64,000 nucleotides of DNA, taken from contig JAGYJW010000007.1 in NCBI GenBank assembly GCA_018401435.1, positions 1-64,000 on the forward strand, given 5' to 3'. Each line of letters begins with the position of its first letter. Positions within the stretch are counted from its first letter, which is position 1. Source of the DNA: Deltaproteobacteria bacterium. GTDB taxonomy: Bacteria; Myxococcota_A; UBA796; UBA2385. Made by a program: the position numbers and the translations under genes. The notes beneath the pieces were generated by a model, which worked only from the letters and a program-made list of their open reading frames with translations, made no database searches and was not told the origin of the DNA. Shown piece after piece: positions 52,604-60,798 of this stretch.

Positions 52604-53332
52604 TCACTCCAGCATGGGATGGCGGCTGCGGGCTTTCACCCGCACCGACGCCTGCAGGTCCAGGACATAGGTGACCATCTCTTTGCCATAGAAGCGAAAA
52701 CGCCCACAATCCAGGAAACCCCAGCTCTTGAGCTGGCGGTTGGCCCCCTCGTTGTCGGTCTCGGTGGTGATCTTGACGTAGCGGTGGCCGCGGGCGGCCA
52801 GCTCGTCAAAGAGCACCTGGTTGATCGCGCCGGCCACCCGCTTGCCCCGAAGATCCGGGCTGAAGGAGCAGAAGAGGCTCTCGGCGCTCACCGGACCGGG
52901 CAGCTCGACCGCGTCCGAGACGCGCTTGTAGGCGGCGGTCTGGAGCAGCCGCGGCCAGAGGCGCAGGTCCAGGATGCCCGGAAAGGCGGCCGGGCCCAGC
53001 AGAAACCAGCTCTTGGCAAAGGCCCGCCGCAGCATGGCGTCGGGATCGGTGCTGCCGGCGATGAAGCCGCGCAGCTCGCCCTCCTCGACATAGACAAAGG
53101 CCAGGAAACCCGGCGTAGAGACCAGGGACCAGTAGAGCTGGCTGAGGAAGCGCTCTCCCAGCCGGGCCCACAGGCTCTGGCCCATGGCGGCGTGGTGCAG
53201 GCGGGCCACGTCGGGTGCGTCCCGGGCCTGCATGGGCCGGATGCAGTCCATCACCGCGGGGTCCACCACAAGGGGGCGCACCGCCGCCGCCAGGGTCGCG
53301 GCCTTGCGCGCGGGGCTGCCCGCCTCGCCCAT
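52604..53332 (-). CDS. GNAT-family N-acetyltransferase
   Basis: A 242-aa cytoplasmic protein with the GNAT fold: IRPMQARDAPDVARLHHAAM, the strand FLAFVYVEEGELRGFIAGST, then the acetyl-CoA loop LRGKRVAGAINQVLFDELAA and ITTETDNEGANRQLKSWGF. The ATG at 53332 overlaps the crotonase stop as TGATG, so it is translationally coupled; the first 25 residues before MDCIRPM are not conserved and a later start is possible. In this operon it probably acylates a pathway intermediate. Confidence 0.8.
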   Translation of the reverse strand: MGEAGSPARKAATLAAAVRPLVVDPAVMDCIRPMQARDAPDVARLHHAAMGQSLWARLGERFLSQLYWSLVSTPGFLAFVYVEEGELRGFIAGSTDPDAMLRRAFAKSWFLLGPAAFPGILDLRLWPRLLQTAAYKRVSDAVELPGPVSAESLFCSFSPDLRGKRVAGAINQVLFDELAARGHRYVKITTETDNEGANRQLKSWGFLDCGRFRFYGKEMVTYVLDLQASVRVKARSRHPMLE

Positions 53333-54084
53333 CAAGCCGAATCCCCGTCCTTCTGGGCGCGGGCCACCGTGTCCAAGAAGGCGGACTGGGAGATGGCGCG
53401 GTGCTGGGCCGCCAGGAAGTTGCCGATGGCGTCTTCATAGGCGGTGGAGGAGGACTCGTTGAGCAGCCGCCGGGCCAGCTGGATGGCGACGACATGGGCG
53501 GGCCCGAAGCCGGTCACCGCGGCGTCCACGAGCGGGCCGATCGCGTCGCCCACCTCGTCGATCAGGCCCATCTCGCGGGCATCTTGGGCAGAGACCTGGG
53601 GGCATTGCAGCACCAGGCGCCGGGCCCGGCCCAGGCCCACGAAGCGGGCGAGGCGCCAGGTGGCCATGCCCGGCAAGAAGCCGTGGTGAACCTCGTCGAG
53701 CTGCAGGGTGGCCCGGCGGGTGCCCACGCGGACGTCGCAGCAGAGCGCGAGCTGCACGCCGCCGCCCACCGCCGCGCCGTCGATGGCGGCGATGGTGGCC
53801 ATCTTCAGCCCTTCGACCCGGGTGCACAAGGCCTCCCACTTGCCAAAGCCGTGGATGTCCATGGGCTGGTCGGGGCGGAAGTCGGCGAAGTCGATGCCCC
53901 GCAGAAAGCAGCCCTGGTCTACGGCGCCTTCAAAGACCAGGATGCGGCAGGGGCTGTCGTCTTCGAGGTGGTCGCATGCGGCGGTCAGCTCGCGCACCAT
54001 GCGCATGTCGATGCGGTCCCGCAGAAAGCGGATCCGCGCCACCGCGCCGTCTTCGACCAGGGAAATCGTCGTTGTCGGGATCAG
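53332..54084 (-). CDS. Enoyl-CoA hydratase/isomerase (crotonase) family, DpgB/D-like
   Basis: A crotonase-fold protein of 250 aa if it starts at CTG 54084. That codon is 5 bases after AGGAGG at the end of the type III PKS gene, and it adds TISLVEDGAV, the usual crotonase N-terminus. The first standard start, GTG 54042, removes it and has no ribosome site. The oxyanion-hole regions are FLRGIDFADF and AIDGAAVGGGVQLALCCD, and the acidic catalytic region is LQLDEVHHGFLPGMAT. In the 3,5-dihydroxyphenylacetate pathway DpgB and DpgD are crotonases that assist the type III synthase DpgA and remove water. The order here (crotonase, PKS, crotonase) fits that role. Confidence 0.82.
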   Translation of the reverse strand: MIPTTTISLVEDGAVARIRFLRDRIDMRMVRELTAACDHLEDDSPCRILVFEGAVDQGCFLRGIDFADFRPDQPMDIHGFGKWEALCTRVEGLKMATIAAIDGAAVGGGVQLALCCDVRVGTRRATLQLDEVHHGFLPGMATWRLARFVGLGRARRLVLQCPQVSAQDAREMGLIDEVGDAIGPLVDAAVTGFGPAHVVAIQLARRLLNESSSTAYEDAIGNFLAAQHRAISQSAFLDTVARAQKDGDSA

Positions 54085-54094
54085 GGGGTCCTCC

Positions 54095-55150
54095 TCACCA
54101 GCGCACCAGCGCCGTCTCGATGGTCGATCCGGGGCCCATGGTCATCATCACGCCATAGTCGCCCCGCCGCACCTTGCCCTCTGCCAGCAGCCGCTGGGTG
54201 CTGAAGAGGAAGCTGCCGCTGCCCAGGTTGCCGTAGTCGCGCAGCACGCCCACGGTGTGGCGCACATCGTATTCGGTGATGCCCACGGTGTACTTGATCG
54301 CGTCGATGACCTTCTTGCCGCCCGAATGCACCAGCCAATGTTGGATATGGCGCCGCTTGAGCCCGTGGCGGGCCAGCAAGGCGCTCACCGGCGTCTCGGC
54401 GTGGGTGCCCAGCACATAGGGCACATCCCGGGCCAGCTGAAAGGCGAACTTGCCGTGCTTGGGCTCCCAGCCATAGTGCATGGCATCCCAGGTTTCTGGG
54501 ATGATGTGGCTTTGAAAGCCAAGAATACGGGGGGCCAAGGCGGGCTCGTCCTTGGGGTCGGCCCGCAGCACCGCCGCCGCGCAGCCATCGCCAAAGAGGC
54601 TGTTGACCACGCCGGTGTTGAGGTCCTCGTCAAAGATGTAGAGGGCCGAGTTGACCTCGCAGCAGACCATCAGGGCCACCCGGCCGGGGTTGGCGACGGT
54701 CCATGCAGAGACGGGGTTGAGCCCGTTGAGGCCGGCGTTGCAGCCCATGCCCACGATGTCGGCGCGGTGCACATCGGTGCGAAAGCCGAAGTGCTTGATG
54801 AACATGGCGGTCAGCCCCGGCAGCATGAAGCCGGTGGAGCTGATCACGCAGAGGTAGTCCACGTCCTGAACGGTCAGGCCCAGGGGCTGCAGGGCCGCGG
54901 GGATGGCGCGACCGGCCATGTCCAGGGCGCCGCGCCGGTGCTTGGCCAGCAGCTCTTCCTGGGTCTCGGTGGGGCGTCCGTTCTCGTCGGCCTCGGGCAG
55001 GTAGAGGTGGCGCGTCTTGATGTGGCTGGCCTGAAAGACCCGCTGGATGGCCGGGCTCTCGACATGAAAGCGGGCGATCACCTCGGCCTGGGTGTAGCGG
55101 TCGGGCGGGTTGGCCGTGCCGATGCTCAGGATGCGGGCAGCCGGGTGCAT
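54095..55150 (-). CDS. Type III polyketide synthase, DpgA-like
   Basis: A 351-aa chalcone/stilbene-synthase-fold enzyme. The catalytic residues are Cys137 (VGMGCNAGLNGLN), His275 (HWLVHSGGKK) and Asn308 (YGNLGSGSF), and the C-terminal GPGSTIETALV loop is typical. The N-terminus ARILSIGTANPPDRYTQAEV and overall pattern are closest, by memory, to 3,5-dihydroxyphenylacetyl-CoA synthase DpgA, which builds the product from four malonyl-CoA. Two crotonase genes flank it in the same operon, as in dpg clusters, but no DpgC oxygenase is seen, so the product may stay at the dihydroxyphenylacetyl stage or differ. Confidence 0.88.
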   Translation of the reverse strand: MHPAARILSIGTANPPDRYTQAEVIARFHVESPAIQRVFQASHIKTRHLYLPEADENGRPTETQEELLAKHRRGALDMAGRAIPAALQPLGLTVQDVDYLCVISSTGFMLPGLTAMFIKHFGFRTDVHRADIVGMGCNAGLNGLNPVSAWTVANPGRVALMVCCEVNSALYIFDEDLNTGVVNSLFGDGCAAAVLRADPKDEPALAPRILGFQSHIIPETWDAMHYGWEPKHGKFAFQLARDVPYVLGTHAETPVSALLARHGLKRRHIQHWLVHSGGKKVIDAIKYTVGITEYDVRHTVGVLRDYGNLGSGSFLFSTQRLLAEGKVRRGDYGVMMTMGPGSTIETALVRW

Positions 55151-55209
55151 GGGGACTCCGAGATCCCCAGTCTAAGGCCACGGCGGGGCCCTGCCAGCGG
55201 TCGGGCCGA

Positions 55210-55923
55210 TCAGTCCGTCGGACGGGACAGGCCGCGGCGGCTGTAGAGCAGGGCCTCGGCCACGCGCTCGGCCTCCAGGCTCGCGGGGTCTTCGCCCCGG
55301 TCCAGGATGCCCTTGGCCAGCCGGCAGGCCAGGGGATCGTGGTGCGTGGCGATGCGGCCGGCCAGGGCGCGGGCGGCGGCCAGGGGATCGGCCTCGGGCC
55401 CCAGCGCCAGCCCCAGCGCCACGGCCCGTTGGGCGTCCAGCGTGATCCCGCCCAGGATCACCTGCTTGGCCACCGACGGCCCCACCAGGCGGCTGAGCCG
55501 GGTGCAGCCCCCCGCCGAAGGGATGAGGCCCAGGCGGGTCTCGGGCAGGCTGAAGCGGGCGCCCGGCCCCACCACCCGGATGTCACAGGCCAGGGCCAGC
55601 TCGAAGCCGCCTGCCACCGCTGGCCCCTGCACGGCGGCGATGCTGACGCCGGGGTAGCGGGCAAGCTCGTTGAAAACACACTGGCTGAGCAGCTCCAGCG
55701 CATCGAGCGGGTCGGCCTCGGCCATCTCGTGAAGGTCGGCGCCGGCGCAGAAGGCGCGGTCGCCGGTGCTGTGCAGCAGCAGCACCGGCACGCGGGCCTC
55801 GGCGCAGCGGCGGATGCCCTGGACCAGCAGACCCAGATGCACGCTATCGTAGGCATGCGCCCGGGCCGGCCGGTTCAAGGTGAGCACGCCGACGCCTTCG
55901 TGGATAGCGACGTGGATGGGCAT
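55210..55923 (-). CDS. Enoyl-CoA hydratase (crotonase family)
   Basis: A 237-aa protein, start ATG 55923 with GGAGG 5 bases upstream. It has canonical crotonase motifs: DRAFCAGADLHEM and AVQGPAVAGGFELALACDIR for the oxyanion hole, and FSLPETRLGLIPSAGG with the catalytic Glu. It is the first gene of the minus-strand operon with the DpgA-like synthase, so it is probably a DpgD/DpgB-type partner. It is divergent from bpt with 40 bases between starts. Confidence 0.88.
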   Translation of the reverse strand: MPIHVAIHEGVGVLTLNRPARAHAYDSVHLGLLVQGIRRCAEARVPVLLLHSTGDRAFCAGADLHEMAEADPLDALELLSQCVFNELARYPGVSIAAVQGPAVAGGFELALACDIRVVGPGARFSLPETRLGLIPSAGGCTRLSRLVGPSVAKQVILGGITLDAQRAVALGLALGPEADPLAAARALAGRIATHHDPLACRLAKGILDRGEDPASLEAERVAEALLYSRRGLSRPTD

Positions 55924-55963
55924 GCCGCCTCCTTCGGTCGGTCCCTTTGGAGCATATCCAGAC

Positions 55964-56680
55964 ATGCAGGTCCGCGAGCAGGTCGTCCACGATGAAGTCG
56001 AGCCTTGCCCCTACCTCGAGGGGGAGCAGGCCCGCATGCCCCTGCGCTGGCAGTTCCGGGGCCTGGCACCCCAGGAATTCGATCGCTGCTTGGATGCGGG
56101 CGACCGGCGCGTGGGCCGAATGCTCTACCGCACGGCCTGCCCCAGCTGCACCGCCTGCGAGCCCATCCGCATCCCGGTGGACCAATTCCGGCCCACCCGC
56201 TCCCAGAAGCGCGTCTGGAAGCGCAACGCCGACCTCAAGGTAGAGACGGGCCCCGCCAGCTTCAGCGAGGAGAAGCTGGCCCTCTACAACCGCCACAAGA
56301 TCGAGCGCGGCCTCTCCCGCAACGAGCAGGAGATGACCAGACGGGGCTATGAAGGATGGTTCTTGCAGAGCTGCGCCCGCACGGTCGAGATGCGCTACAC
56401 CCTGGGCGACAAGCTGGTCGCGGTCGGCATCCTCGACCTGGGCACCCGCGACAGCTCCAGCGTCTACTTCTACTTCGATCCCGACGAATCCAGGCGTTCG
56501 CTCGGCACCTTTTCGGTGTTGATGGAGGTGGCCTGGCTGCGACAGGGCGGCGGCCGCTACCACTACCTGGGCCTCTATGTGGAGCGCTGCGCTCACCTCG
56601 TCTACAAGGCCAGCTACTTCCCCCATGAGCGCCGAATCGACGGCGCCTGGCGTCCTTTCGCCGAGGCGGGCCACCCATGA
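55964..56680 (+). CDS. bpt: Aspartate/glutamate leucyltransferase (N-end rule)
   Basis: A 238-aa enzyme of the bacterial Bpt/ATE family, which adds Leu from Leu-tRNA to proteins with N-terminal Asp or Glu and marks them for ClpAP. The N-terminal Cys motif CPYLEGEQARMPLRW is followed by YRTACPSCTACEPIRIPVDQ with the CxxCxxC group. The C-terminal GNAT-like half has SSVYFYFDP and YHYLGLYVERCAHLVYKASY. Length is normal. The stop overlaps the ATG of the SPASM gene (ATGA). Confidence 0.92.
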   Translation: MQVREQVVHDEVEPCPYLEGEQARMPLRWQFRGLAPQEFDRCLDAGDRRVGRMLYRTACPSCTACEPIRIPVDQFRPTRSQKRVWKRNADLKVETGPASFSEEKLALYNRHKIERGLSRNEQEMTRRGYEGWFLQSCARTVEMRYTLGDKLVAVGILDLGTRDSSSVYFYFDPDESRRSLGTFSVLMEVAWLRQGGGRYHYLGLYVERCAHLVYKASYFPHERRIDGAWRPFAEAGHP

Positions 56681-56988
56681 GCCCCAGGCCCCCCTGCGCC
56701 GGGCTCTGGAATACGCCCATGGTGCATGTCGATGGCAGCCTCACCACCTGCTGCCTGGACGAGCACCTGGAGAACCGCCTGGGCAACCTGGGAGAGCAGT
56801 CGCTGAGCGCCTTGTGGGATGGCGAGACCATCAACCGCTGGCGCCTTGCCCATGTGCAGGGGCGCTTTGGGGACAGCGGGCCGCTCTGCCCGCGCTGCAA
56901 CTGGCGGAGCGCGGGGGCCTACCCGCCGGATAAGGTGGACGCCTGGCTCCAGAAGAAGGGCCTGGCGCCGCGCTTGCGCGAGGACTGA
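56677..56988 (+). CDS. Stand-alone SPASM-domain protein
   Basis: A 103-aa protein. CAGLWNTPMVHVDGSLTTCC and then LGNLGEQSLSALWDGETINR are the SPASM pattern (conserved Cys, glycine turn, LGN, LW), closing with GPLCPRCNW. SPASM domains hold auxiliary iron-sulfur clusters in radical-SAM maturases, but no CxxxCxxC core is present here or next door. The gene overlaps bpt, so it may be translated together with it. A radical-SAM/SPASM pair is encoded at 63112-64000. Its role alone is unknown. Confidence 0.8.
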   Translation: MSPRPPCAGLWNTPMVHVDGSLTTCCLDEHLENRLGNLGEQSLSALWDGETINRWRLAHVQGRFGDSGPLCPRCNWRSAGAYPPDKVDAWLQKKGLAPRLRED

Positions 56989-57072
56989 GCGCGCGGCGCC
57001 GATTGGCGGCCCCGCCATACCGCTTGCGGCCCTGCCCCGATAAGCCGCCTCCTCCCCCGCACCCGGAATGAC

Positions 57073-58026
57073 GTGTCCGAGCCCCTCGCCATCGCGATTC
57101 GCGGCCTGTCCAAGTCCTATCGCTCCGACTTCTGGAAGCGGCCGCACCTGGCCTTGCAGGGCCTGGACCTCGACGTGGCAAAGGGCGAGATCTTTGGCTT
57201 CATCGGGCCCAATGGCGCCGGCAAGACCACCACCATCAAGATCCTGGTGGGCCTGCACGCTGCCAGCGCCGGCACGGTGGCGCTCTTTGGCCAGCCCCAC
57301 GACGAGGCCGCGTCCCGGGCCCGCCTGGGCTTCCTGCCCGAGCGCCCCTACTTCTATCAGCACCTGACCGCGCGGGAATTGCTCGCCTTTTATGGGGATC
57401 TTCTGGGAGTTGATTCGCGGGTGCTCAAGTCCCGCGTCGGCCAGCTGCTGGAGCGGGTGGACCTCAGCCGCGTGGCCGACGACCCGCTGGGCTCCTATTC
57501 CAAGGGCATGCTGCAGCGGGTGGGCCTGGCCCAGGCCCTCCTGGGCGACCCGGATCTGGTCATCCTCGATGAGCCCATGAGCGGCCTGGACCCCCTCGGC
57601 CGCGCCCTGGTGCGCGACATCATCCTGGAAGAGCGCGACGCCGGCCGCACGGTCTTCTTCAGCAGCCACATCCTGCACGACGTCGAGACCCTCTGTTCGC
57701 GGGTGGCCCTGCTCATCGGCGGCCAGCGCAAGGGCGTGGGCACTGTGGCCGAGCTGATCGGCGACCAGGTGCGCTTTGTCGAGCTGGTGGTGCGCGGGGC
57801 AGCCGACCTCGACCTGCCGGGCGAGCGGGTGCGCCAGGAGCCCTCGGACGGCCGGCCGCGCTCCCACTGGCGGGTGTCCCCCGATCAGCTGGACGCCGCC
57901 ATTGGCGCGGTGCTGGCGGCGGGCGGCCAGGTCCTGGAGGCCACCCCCGTGCGCAGCACCCTCGAAGACCTCTTCCGCGACGCGGTCGCCCAGGCCCGGC
58001 CCGCTGCCGCTCCGGTGTCGCCATGA
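57073..58026 (+). CDS. ABC transporter ATP-binding protein (ABC-2 exporter)
   Basis: A 317-aa ATPase with Walker A GPNGAGKTTTIK, signature YSKGMLQRVGLAQALL (Lys-Gly variant of LSGGQ), Walker B DLVILDEPMSGLDP and switch His in SSHILHDVE, followed by a C-terminal regulatory part. GTG at 57073 is the start. It overlaps the permease gene by 4 bases (ATGA), forming a two-gene exporter. Confidence 0.93.
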   Translation: MSEPLAIAIRGLSKSYRSDFWKRPHLALQGLDLDVAKGEIFGFIGPNGAGKTTTIKILVGLHAASAGTVALFGQPHDEAASRARLGFLPERPYFYQHLTARELLAFYGDLLGVDSRVLKSRVGQLLERVDLSRVADDPLGSYSKGMLQRVGLAQALLGDPDLVILDEPMSGLDPLGRALVRDIILEERDAGRTVFFSSHILHDVETLCSRVALLIGGQRKGVGTVAELIGDQVRFVELVVRGAADLDLPGERVRQEPSDGRPRSHWRVSPDQLDAAIGAVLAAGGQVLEATPVRSTLEDLFRDAVAQARPAAAPVSP

Positions 58027-58802
58027 TGGCCAACCTGCGCCGGGTCGGGGCCCTGGCCCTCAACACCTTCCGCGAGGCTGTGCGGGACAAGGTCCTCTAC
58101 TCCATCCTCTTCTTTGCCGGCGGCGTCATCCTGCTCAGCCTGGTGCTGCAGCAGGTCACCATCGGCGATCAGGACAAGGTGGTGCGCAGCGTGGGCCAGG
58201 GGGCCATCGATCTCTTTGGCTCGATCATCGCCATGTTCCTGGGCGTGTCCTTGATCTGGAAGGAGCTGGAGCGCCGCACGGTCTACACCATCCTGTCCAA
58301 GCCCATCTCCCGCTGGGTCTTCATCCTGGGCAAATATGCGGGGCTGATGCTGACCGTGGCGGCCGAGGTCGGCATCCTGCTGGTGGTCTACACCCTGTTG
58401 ATGACCTTGCAACAGGGCTTTCCGCCGCCGGTGGTCTTTGTCAGCGTCGGCCTGCTGCTGGTGGAGCTGGCGCTGCTGACGGCCTGGGCCACCCTCTTTG
58501 GGGCCTACTCTTCGCCCACCACCGCATCGGCCTTCATCCTGGCGGTCTTTGTGATCGGGCACCTGGCCGACGACATCTGGCTCTATGGCAGCCAGGCCGA
58601 CAACGAGGCGCTGAGGCAGGTGGCCAGGGCCCTCTACTGGATGCTGCCCAACTTCGAGATCTTCAACATCCGCGACTATGCGGTGCACGAGCGGCCGGTG
58701 CCCTGGGACCGGGTCTGGCCGGCCCTGGGCTATGGGCTGGCCTATACGGCGGCGGTGTTGGCCGGGGCGGTGGCGGTCTTCCGCAACAAGGACATCCGCT
58801 GA
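58023..58802 (+). CDS. ABC-2 type transporter permease
   Basis: A 259-aa membrane protein with six predicted helices (ILFFAGGVILLSLVL, LFGSIIAMFLGVSLI, AGLMLTVAAEVGILLVVYTL, LLLVELALLTAWATLF, ASAFILAVFVIGHLA, GLAYTAAVLAGAVAVF). It carries ERRTVYTILSKPISRWVFIL between helices 2 and 3, the usual ABC-2 signature. It pairs with the ATPase just upstream; the substrate is unknown. The stop overlaps the next start as TGATG. Confidence 0.9.
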   Translation: MMANLRRVGALALNTFREAVRDKVLYSILFFAGGVILLSLVLQQVTIGDQDKVVRSVGQGAIDLFGSIIAMFLGVSLIWKELERRTVYTILSKPISRWVFILGKYAGLMLTVAAEVGILLVVYTLLMTLQQGFPPPVVFVSVGLLLVELALLTAWATLFGAYSSPTTASAFILAVFVIGHLADDIWLYGSQADNEALRQVARALYWMLPNFEIFNIRDYAVHERPVPWDRVWPALGYGLAYTAAVLAGAVAVFRNKDIR

Positions 58803-59869
58803 TGGGGCCTCGGGTCCCGATGGTCGATCTCGCCGCCCGTCACGCCCGCCTGCGCCTGGAGGTGGAGGCCGCGGTGGCCGAACTGCTTGCCAGCGGGCGA
58901 TATATCGGCGGAATACCGCTGGAATACCTGGAGTCCAGGCTGGCCTCGCGCCACGGGCGGGCCTTTTGCGTGGGGGCCGGCAGCGGCACCGGGGCCCTGC
59001 GCCTGCTGCTGCAGGCCTGCGGGATCGGGCCGGGTGATGCGGTCGTGGTCCCGGCCCTGACCTTTGCGGCCACCGCCGAGGCCGTGCTGCAGGTGGGGGC
59101 GCGGCCGGTGGTGGTGGATGTGTTGCCCGACACGCAGCTGACCCCCCGCGAGGCCGCCGCGGTGGACGCGGGGGCGTGCGCCGTGCTGCTGGTGCACCTC
59201 TTTGGGCTGAAGGCGCCCGATCCCCAGCTGCCGGCGGGCAGCGACGCCCTGCTGCTGGACGACGCCGCCCAGGCCATCGGCCGGGTGCTGCCGGGTGGGT
59301 CCGGGCGGGCCGCAGCCCTCAGCTTCTACCCCACCAAGGTGCTGGGAGCGGCGGGGATGGCGGCGCCGTGCTGACCGATGACGCGGGCCTGGCCCAGCGC
59401 GTCCGGCTGCTGGGCAGCCATGGCAGCCGCGCCCCCACCAGCACGAGGCCATCGCGGGCCACATCGGCGACAACAACCGCCTGGACGCGCTACAGGCCGC
59501 CGTGCTGGGCGTTCATCTCGGCGATCTCGACCGGCGCCTGGGCCGGCGGCGGGCCATCGCGGCGCGCTATGACCGTGAGCTGGGGCTGCCGGCGGTGGCC
59601 CACGACCCGGAGAGCCCGGTGAGCGTCTACTGCCTCCAGAGCCCCGACCGCGAGGGCCTGGCCGCGCGGCTGGAGCGGGCCGGCATCGCCACCGCCCGCT
59701 ACTACCCGCGGCCCCTCCGGCAGCAGCCCTGCTGGCGGGTCGGGCCACCCTGCTGCCCAGCCCCAACGCCGATGCCTTCTGCGAGACGGCGCTCGCCATT
59801 CCCTGCCATGAAGAGATGACCGAGGCCGATGTCGAGGCGGTCATCGCCGCCTGCCGGGGTGAAGCATGA
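58802..59869 (+). pseudogene. DegT/DnrJ/EryC1-family aminotransferase, frame-broken
   Basis: From ATG 58802 the chain is a normal PLP-dependent sugar aminotransferase: VPMVDLAARHARLRLEVEAA, AGSGTGALRLLLQACGIGPG, ALTFAATAEAVLQVGARPVV, and the Schiff-base Lys in LSFYPTKVLGAAG. One base is missing near 59355, after which GGAVLTDDAGLAQRVRLLGS reads in the next frame. A second is missing near 59435 (before IGDNNRLDALQAAVLG-type residues) and a third near 59727 (then GRATLLPSPNADAFCETALA and IPCHEEMTEADVEAVIAACR). The three losses add up to one codon, so the original stop at 59867 is in the start frame and still overlaps the prepilin-peptidase start. Such enzymes make amino sugars for surface polymers. 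Recent decay or sequencing error. Confidence 0.75.
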
Positions 59870-60723
59870 CCCCCGAGGGCGCCTGGTCCTTCTTTGCGGC
59901 CTTTGCCACGATGCTGGGCCTGCTCTTTGGCAGCTTCCTCAACGTCTGCATCGCCCGCATGCCTGAAGACCGCAGCGTGGCCTACCCGCCCAGCCACTGC
60001 CCGGCCTGCGGCCACAACATCCGCTGGTATGACAACATCCCCGTGCTGTCCTGGCTGATTCTGCGGGCCCGCTGTCGCGACTGTGGCCTGCCCATCTCCA
60101 GCCTCTACCCGGCCATCGAGCTGCTCACCGGGCTGCTGGCCTGGCTGCTCTTCGCCCGCATCGTGCCGGGCCCCGACGCCCTGGACCTGGCCCACTTCGC
60201 GGCCTTCGGCGTCTACCTGGTCTTTGTGTGCATGCTGGTGGCGCAGACCTTCATCGATATCCGCCACTACATCATCCCCGATGAATTCAGCATCTACGCC
60301 GTGCCCCTGGGCGTGGGAGGCACCCTGCTGCTGGGCTGGTTGGGCTATCCCGACGCCTTGCCCTGGCAGCAGTCGGTGCTGGGGGCCCTGTTGGGGGGCG
60401 GCAGCCTCGCCCTGGTGATGGGCCTGTGGTGGCTGGTGCGCCGCCAGGAGAGCATGGGCCTGGGCGATGTGAAGCTGCTGGCGATGATCGGCTCCTTCTT
60501 GGGTGCCGTGCCCGCCGTGCCGGTCATCATCGTCATCGCTGCGGTGGCCGGCAGCATCGTGGGTCTGCCGCTGGCCTTGCTCACCCGCCGAAAGCTCAGC
60601 CTGGCCCTGCCCTTCGGCCCCTTCCTGGCCCTGGGCGCCCTGGCCTGGCTGTTGCACGGGCCGGTGCTGCTCTCGGTTTATATGGGCTATATCGGGCGTC
60701 TCTACGCCATCTTCGGCAGCTGA
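59866..60723 (+). CDS. pilD: Prepilin peptidase / N-methyltransferase
   Basis: A 285-aa inner-membrane enzyme that cleaves type IV prepilin or pseudopilin leaders and methylates the new N-terminus. The N-terminal cytoplasmic domain has two zinc CxxC pairs (HCPACGHN and ARCRDCGL), so the methylase half is present. The aspartic protease residues are in FIDIRHYIIPD and ESMGLGDVKLL (GxGD). There are about eight membrane helices. The start overlaps the aminotransferase stop (ATGA). No pilin gene lies nearby. Confidence 0.94.
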   Translation: MTPEGAWSFFAAFATMLGLLFGSFLNVCIARMPEDRSVAYPPSHCPACGHNIRWYDNIPVLSWLILRARCRDCGLPISSLYPAIELLTGLLAWLLFARIVPGPDALDLAHFAAFGVYLVFVCMLVAQTFIDIRHYIIPDEFSIYAVPLGVGGTLLLGWLGYPDALPWQQSVLGALLGGGSLALVMGLWWLVRRQESMGLGDVKLLAMIGSFLGAVPAVPVIIVIAAVAGSIVGLPLALLTRRKLSLALPFGPFLALGALAWLLHGPVLLSVYMGYIGRLYAIFGS

Positions 60724-60741
60724 CGCTCGTAGGGCACAAAA

Positions 60742-60780
60742 GAGAGCGGCGCCCCCTCAACAGGGGCGCCGCCGGCTCTC
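60742..60780. terminator. Strong hairpin between convergent genes
   Basis: GAGAGC (60742-60747) and GGCGCCCC (60748-60755) pair with GGGGCGCC (60763-60770) and, after a 4-base bulge, GCTCTC (60775-60780). It lies between pilD and the 60799 gene. Confidence 0.65.
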
Positions 60781-60798
60781 AGGGGCCGGGGCCCGGGT

